NCBI GenBank assembly: GCA_020161145.1
Contig: JAIUPQ010000002.1
Coordinates: 124,001 to 188,000 of the forward strand
Source: Pseudomonadota bacterium
GTDB lineage: Bacteria > Pseudomonadota > Gammaproteobacteria > Burkholderiales > Burkholderiaceae_C
Direction of reading: 5' to 3'
Length of the DNA stretch: 64,000 nt
Shown in pieces: positions 62,863 to 64,000 of this stretch. Each line of letters opens with the position of its first letter. The first letter of the stretch is position 1. The notes under the pieces were generated by a model that was given only the letters and a program-made list of their open reading frames with translations, had not been told where the DNA came from and made no database searches. The position numbers and the translations under genes are program-made.

Positions 62863-64000
62863 CGCACTCCATCCAGGTCCGGTTGGCCTGGGGTTTGTCC
62901 ATGGCCATCGTGCTGGTGGCGCTGGTGGCGGGTGCGTTCTCGTTTGACGCGGCGTTCAAGGAGGCCAACGAGTTGCAGGACGACATCCTGCGGCAGGCGG
63001 CGGCGCTGGTCCAGCATCAACCGGCTTCGGCCTGGTCGCGGATGGCGGTGCATGACGCCCACGGCCACGACACCGACTCTGATCTGGTGGTGCAAGCCCT
63101 TGCGGGGTCTGAGGGCGGCGGGCTGCCGCTGCCGGCCGCGCTGGCCGATGGCCTGCACACCGTCAGGGTCGATGGCGATACCTACCGCACCTTCGTCAAG
63201 ACGCTGGGCAATGGCCAGCGCCTGGCGGTGTCTCAGGATACCGAGATGCGCGATGAGATTGCGCAGGGCAGCGCCCTGCGCACCATCCTGCCGCTGCTGA
63301 TTCTGGTGCCCGTGTTGCTGCTGGTGGTGACCTATCTGGTGCGCAAGATGCTGCGGCCGGTGACGCTGCTGTCCGCGCAGATCGATGCGCGCAGCGAGCA
63401 GGATGTGCAGCCCCTGGCCGCCGCCAACCTGCCATCCGAGATGCGCCCTTTCGTGCGGGCCATCAACCGCTTGCTGAGCCGTGTGGGCACCGCCATGGAC
63501 GAGCAGCGCCGCTTCGTGGCCGATGCGGCGCACGAGCTGCGCTCGCCGTTGACGGCGCTGTCGCTGCAGGCCGAGCGGCTGGGTGCCGCCCCCTTGTCGC
63601 CCGAGGCCGCGCAGCGGCTCGCGACTTTGCGCCAGGGCATAGAACGTGGGCGCCACCTGCTCGAGCAACTGCTCAGCCTGGCCCGGGTGCAAAGCGCCGA
63701 CGGCCTGCCCGCGCAGGCCGTTTCGGTGCGCACGGTGTACCGCCGCGTGCTGGAGGACTTGATGCCGCTGGCCGAGGCCAGGGGCGTGGATATCGGCATG
63801 GCCGATGGGGCAGACGTGCAGATCCTGGCGCACGAGGTGGATGTCTACACCCTGGTGCGCAACCTGCTGGACAACGCCATCCGCTACACCCCCGAGGGCG
63901 GGCGGGTGGATTTGGCCGTCAGCCAGGACGGGCCGCACGCCATCCTGGAGGTGGAAGACAGCGGCGTGGGCATTCCGGTGGCCGAGCGCCAGCGGGTGCT
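62838..64000 (+). CDS. Sensor histidine kinase, cut by window end
   Basis: This kinase (387 codons seen) runs off the right edge. It has an N-terminal TM helix (LAWGLSMAIVLVALVAGAF), a periplasmic domain of about 110 residues, a second TM helix (ILPLLILVPVLLLVVTYLV), then the H-box (ADAAHELRSPLTALSLQ) and N-box (RNLLDNAIRYTPEGGRVDL) and the DSGVGIP G-box at the edge. The GTG start inside the regulator frame is the likeliest; other starts are possible. It pairs with the upstream regulator. Confidence 0.88.
   Translation, partial: MDGFKERLTHSIQVRLAWGLSMAIVLVALVAGAFSFDAAFKEANELQDDILRQAAALVQHQPASAWSRMAVHDAHGHDTDSDLVVQALAGSEGGGLPLPAALADGLHTVRVDGDTYRTFVKTLGNGQRLAVSQDTEMRDEIAQGSALRTILPLLILVPVLLLVVTYLVRKMLRPVTLLSAQIDARSEQDVQPLAAANLPSEMRPFVRAINRLLSRVGTAMDEQRRFVADAAHELRSPLTALSLQAERLGAAPLSPEAAQRLATLRQGIERGRHLLEQLLSLARVQSADGLPAQAVSVRTVYRRVLEDLMPLAEARGVDIGMADGADVQILAHEVDVYTLVRNLLDNAIRYTPEGGRVDLAVSQDGPHAILEVEDSGVGIPVAERQRV

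Overview
The window is a high-GC chromosomal segment that reads as a betaproteobacterium, most likely Burkholderiales and family Comamonadaceae. The evidence is the GC-rich third positions, the many GTG or TTG starts with 1-4 nt stop/start overlaps, the metK / two lpxL-like genes / dapF / DUF484 / xerC order, and a narK-narK-narGHJI operon followed by a parvulin gene. No rRNA, tRNA, CRISPR array or complete insertion sequence was found.

Layout. 1-5.0 kb: the 3' part of an arginase gene, two lipoproteins (one an alpha/beta hydrolase), a DUF1232 membrane protein and a YgiQ-type radical SAM protein. 5.0-7.0 kb: an unrecognised coiled-coil protein followed by a family-4-like glycosyltransferase. 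7.0-11.8 kb: leftward cheR-cheD-cheB, then a diguanylate cyclase, a MinD/FlhG-like ATPase and a truncated haemoglobin. 11.9-15.8 kb: a YciO-like protein, a QseBC-type two-component pair, a DUF465 protein and a PHP-domain phosphoesterase. 16.2-19.8 kb: a visibly lower-GC insert with a small membrane methyltransferase, a Crp/Fnr regulator, an exported serine hydrolase and a cation-diffusion transporter. 20.2-30.3 kb: small hypotheticals, a cupin, a PQQ-type sugar dehydrogenase, a glutamine-synthetase-family ligase, a porin-like/PstS-like pair, a GNAT protein, a prolyl oligopeptidase, DUF3422 and YaeQ. 30.4-32.9 kb: a NarL/NarX-style two-component pair. 33-39.2 kb: metK, divergent from two lauroyltransferase-like genes, a hicAB toxin-antitoxin module, dapF, DUF484 and xerC. 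39.3-43.1 kb: an accessory stretch with an orphan antitoxin-like gene, a small membrane protein, an aminotransferase and a fused nuclease-like/ImmA-IrrE metallopeptidase. 43.1-45.2 kb: a GntR-regulated ABC exporter operon. 45.4-56.6 kb: the nitrate respiration operon narK1-narK2-narGHJI, a parvulin and a beta-carbonic anhydrase. 56.6-61.5 kb: scpA, DUF3460, a SulP transporter and metG. 61.5-64 kb: a structured intergenic region, then a PepSY protein, a response regulator and a sensor kinase cut by the window edge.

How it works together. The segment belongs to a motile, facultatively denitrifying heterotroph: chemotaxis adaptation enzymes, cyclic-di-GMP signalling, membrane-bound nitrate reduction with its own transporters, and envelope lipid and polysaccharide enzymes. 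Housekeeping clusters are interrupted by small accessory modules (hicAB, the 16-20 kb insert, the nuclease/ImmA gene).

The most unusual signals are four. The metK leader can fold into a long hairpin that buries the metK ribosome binding site. The nuclease-like/metallopeptidase fusion has a translationally coupled 23-codon ORF upstream. A UUCG-loop terminator between metG and the PepSY gene serves no annotated gene. A carbonic anhydrase is coupled to the end of the nar operon.
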